5,173 nt of DNA from Acidobacteriota bacterium (lineage in GTDB: Bacteria; Acidobacteriota; Terriglobia; UBA7540), in the NCBI GenBank assembly GCA_003224635.1, contig QHZK01000366.1, forward strand, positions 1 to 5,173. Direction: 5' to 3'. Numbering within the stretch: the first letter of the stretch is position 1; the number at the start of each line of letters is the position of its first letter. A program made the translations under genes and the position numbers. Under the pieces are notes generated by a model. It was not told where the DNA came from. It was given only the letters and a program-made list of their open reading frames with translations, and made no database searches. Positions 4,229 through 5,173 of the stretch are shown in pieces.

Positions 4229-5173
4229 TGTGCCTTCCATTTATTCGTTGGATCGGCTCACGCCGCTTTCCGGAGGTATTCCTGATGGAGCCCGCCCACG
4301 CGTGGCACCTCTACCACCCTGCCCTGTCTCGGCGGCTGCACACTCCGTGGCTCTGGCGCGTCCTTGGCCAACGACAAGTGTGTCCGAGTTCTGTTGTAAT
4401 AGTCGACGTACTCCGACAGGATCCTCTTCAGATGCCGTTCGCCGATCACGACAACGTGGTCAAGGCATTCCCGTCGAATCGAGCCAATCACCCGCTCGGC
4501 ATACGCGTTTTGCCACGGCGAGCGGGGCGCGATGACCGTCTCCCGGATGTCCAACGTCTTGGCCTGACGCGAAAATCGCTCTCCATAGACTTGGTCTCTG
4601 TCCCGAATGAGATACCGGTGCCCCTCCTCCAGCGCGCACGCCTCGAGCAGTTGGCGCGCCGTCCATTCCGCAGTCGGATGCTCCGCGACATTGAGATGCA
4701 CCAGTCGGCGCCTGCTGTGGGTCAGCATCACGAGCACGAACAGGACTCGAAAGGTCGCGGTGGGCACCGTGAAGAAATCCAACGCGATCAGATCCGGGCC
4801 GTGGTTCTTCAAAAATGTCCGCCACGCCTGCGACGGCGGCCTCCGAGGCCGGACCATGTACTTCGAAACCGTCGCCTGCGAGACCGTTAGGCCGAGCTTC
4901 AACAGCTCGCCGTGGATTCTTGGTGCACCCCAAAGGGGATTGGCGCGGCTCATCTGCCGTATCAGATCCCGCAGGTCCCTCCCAATCGCGGGCCGACCCC
5001 ATCGGCGTCGACTCTTCCATGCCCAGTAGAGCCTGAAGCCCCGGCGGTGCCACCGCACCACGGTCTCGGGCCGCACCACCTGCAAGGAACTCCGCCAATT
5101 CTTCCAGAGTCTCGACAACACGATCCAGATAGGATGAAGCGGCTAGCCATCCCCTGGAGTGGTGGCGTCAGGA
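4229..5173 (-). mobile_element. IS481/IS3-like insertion sequence, one end and most of the transposase (runs off window)
   Basis: The element begins at TGTGCC (4229), the point where its similarity with the remnant at 2514 starts. A 5'-TG terminus is usual for IS3 and IS481 families. The transposase lies on the minus strand with its stop 29 bases inside this end. The other end, the matching inverted repeat and any target duplication lie beyond 5173. Confidence 0.7.
4258..5121 (-). CDS. IS481/IS3-like integrase-core transposase, N-terminus disturbed
   Basis: The 287 residues read here include an HTH-like linker (GRPAIGRDLRDLIRQMSRAN, 42-61), the substrate-handling segment WGAPRIHGELLKLGL (64-78) and an rve-type integrase core. 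Catalytic residues appear as Asp115 in LIALDFFTVPT, Asp174 in LIRDRDQVYG and Glu209 in SPWQNAYAERVIGSIRREC; the last two are 35 apart. The end, THLSLAKDAPEP to GGLHQEYLRKAA, is the family's usual tail. Relatives are about 50-70 residues longer at the N-terminus. The GTG at 5121 is only the first possible start: the frame continues upstream for seven codons (PLHPIWI) to a TAG at 5145-5143, while another frame reads LTPPLQGMASRF, which resembles the missing stretch. I infer a small indel near 5125-5135. The core is intact, but the gene is probably frameshifted. Confidence 0.8.
   Translation of the reverse strand: MLSRLWKNWRSSLQVVRPETVVRWHRRGFRLYWAWKSRRRWGRPAIGRDLRDLIRQMSRANPLWGAPRIHGELLKLGLTVSQATVSKYMVRPRRPPSQAWRTFLKNHGPDLIALDFFTVPTATFRVLFVLVMLTHSRRRLVHLNVAEHPTAEWTARQLLEACALEEGHRYLIRDRDQVYGERFSRQAKTLDIRETVIAPRSPWQNAYAERVIGSIRRECLDHVVVIGERHLKRILSEYVDYYNRTRTHLSLAKDAPEPRSVQPPRQGRVVEVPRVGGLHQEYLRKAA

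Noticed and set aside
4195..4890. Plus-strand open frame of 231 codons
   Set aside because: It is antisense to the transposase, whose catalytic motifs are on the minus strand, and it begins outside the IS end.
1..5173. CRISPR array, rRNA, replication origin or riboswitch
   Set aside because: No regularly spaced repeats of CRISPR length, no rRNA signature sequences, no DnaA-box cluster and no long structured leader were seen; the leaders present are very short.

Overview
The window is a patchwork of GC-rich bacterial accessory DNA. It holds two mobile-element edges, a toxin-antitoxin pair, a broken conflict-system gene and a small ArsR-led operon. All assignments come from reading motifs; no search was run. 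The host cannot be named. The high GC, perfect Shine-Dalgarno sites and a mix of families common in soil and groundwater metagenomes suggest an uncultured Gram-negative-like lineage, with low confidence.

Layout. Bases 1-158 are the end of an IS1182/IS5-like element: the first 23 codons of a minus-strand transposase and the element tip. Bases 159-776 hold no gene I can support. Bases 777-1582 (minus) encode a TacA/TacT-type pair: a DUF1778 ribbon-helix-helix antitoxin followed, with ATGA overlap, by a GNAT acetyltransferase toxin. Their promoter at 1605-1633 carries a palindromic operator. Divergently, 1725-2514 is the N-terminal part of a TOTE conflict-system protein (coiled coil, Cys4 cluster, archaeo-eukaryotic primase domain). 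It has two single-base frameshifts and is cut off by an IS remnant at 2514-2590.

Bases 2631-4110 form a visibly less GC-rich operon. An SdpR-like ArsR repressor with a leaderless-looking GTG start and a perfect operator comes first. It is followed by an AHSA1-type SRPBCC protein, a second AHSA1 gene destroyed by an internal deletion, and a VOC/glyoxalase-fold protein. The genes overlap or are spaced as a translationally coupled unit. ArsR probably represses the whole unit.

Bases 4229-5173 are one end of an IS481/IS3-like element (minus strand), with a transposase that keeps the DDE core but has a disturbed N-terminus. The same element end is present in decayed form at 2514-2590 in the same orientation. 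The ArsR operon is therefore bracketed by two copies of one IS, and the left copy begins inside the TOTE gene. The simplest reading is that the operon arrived with, or was rearranged by, this IS and broke the TOTE defence gene. The rest of TOTE may lie beyond the right edge of the window.
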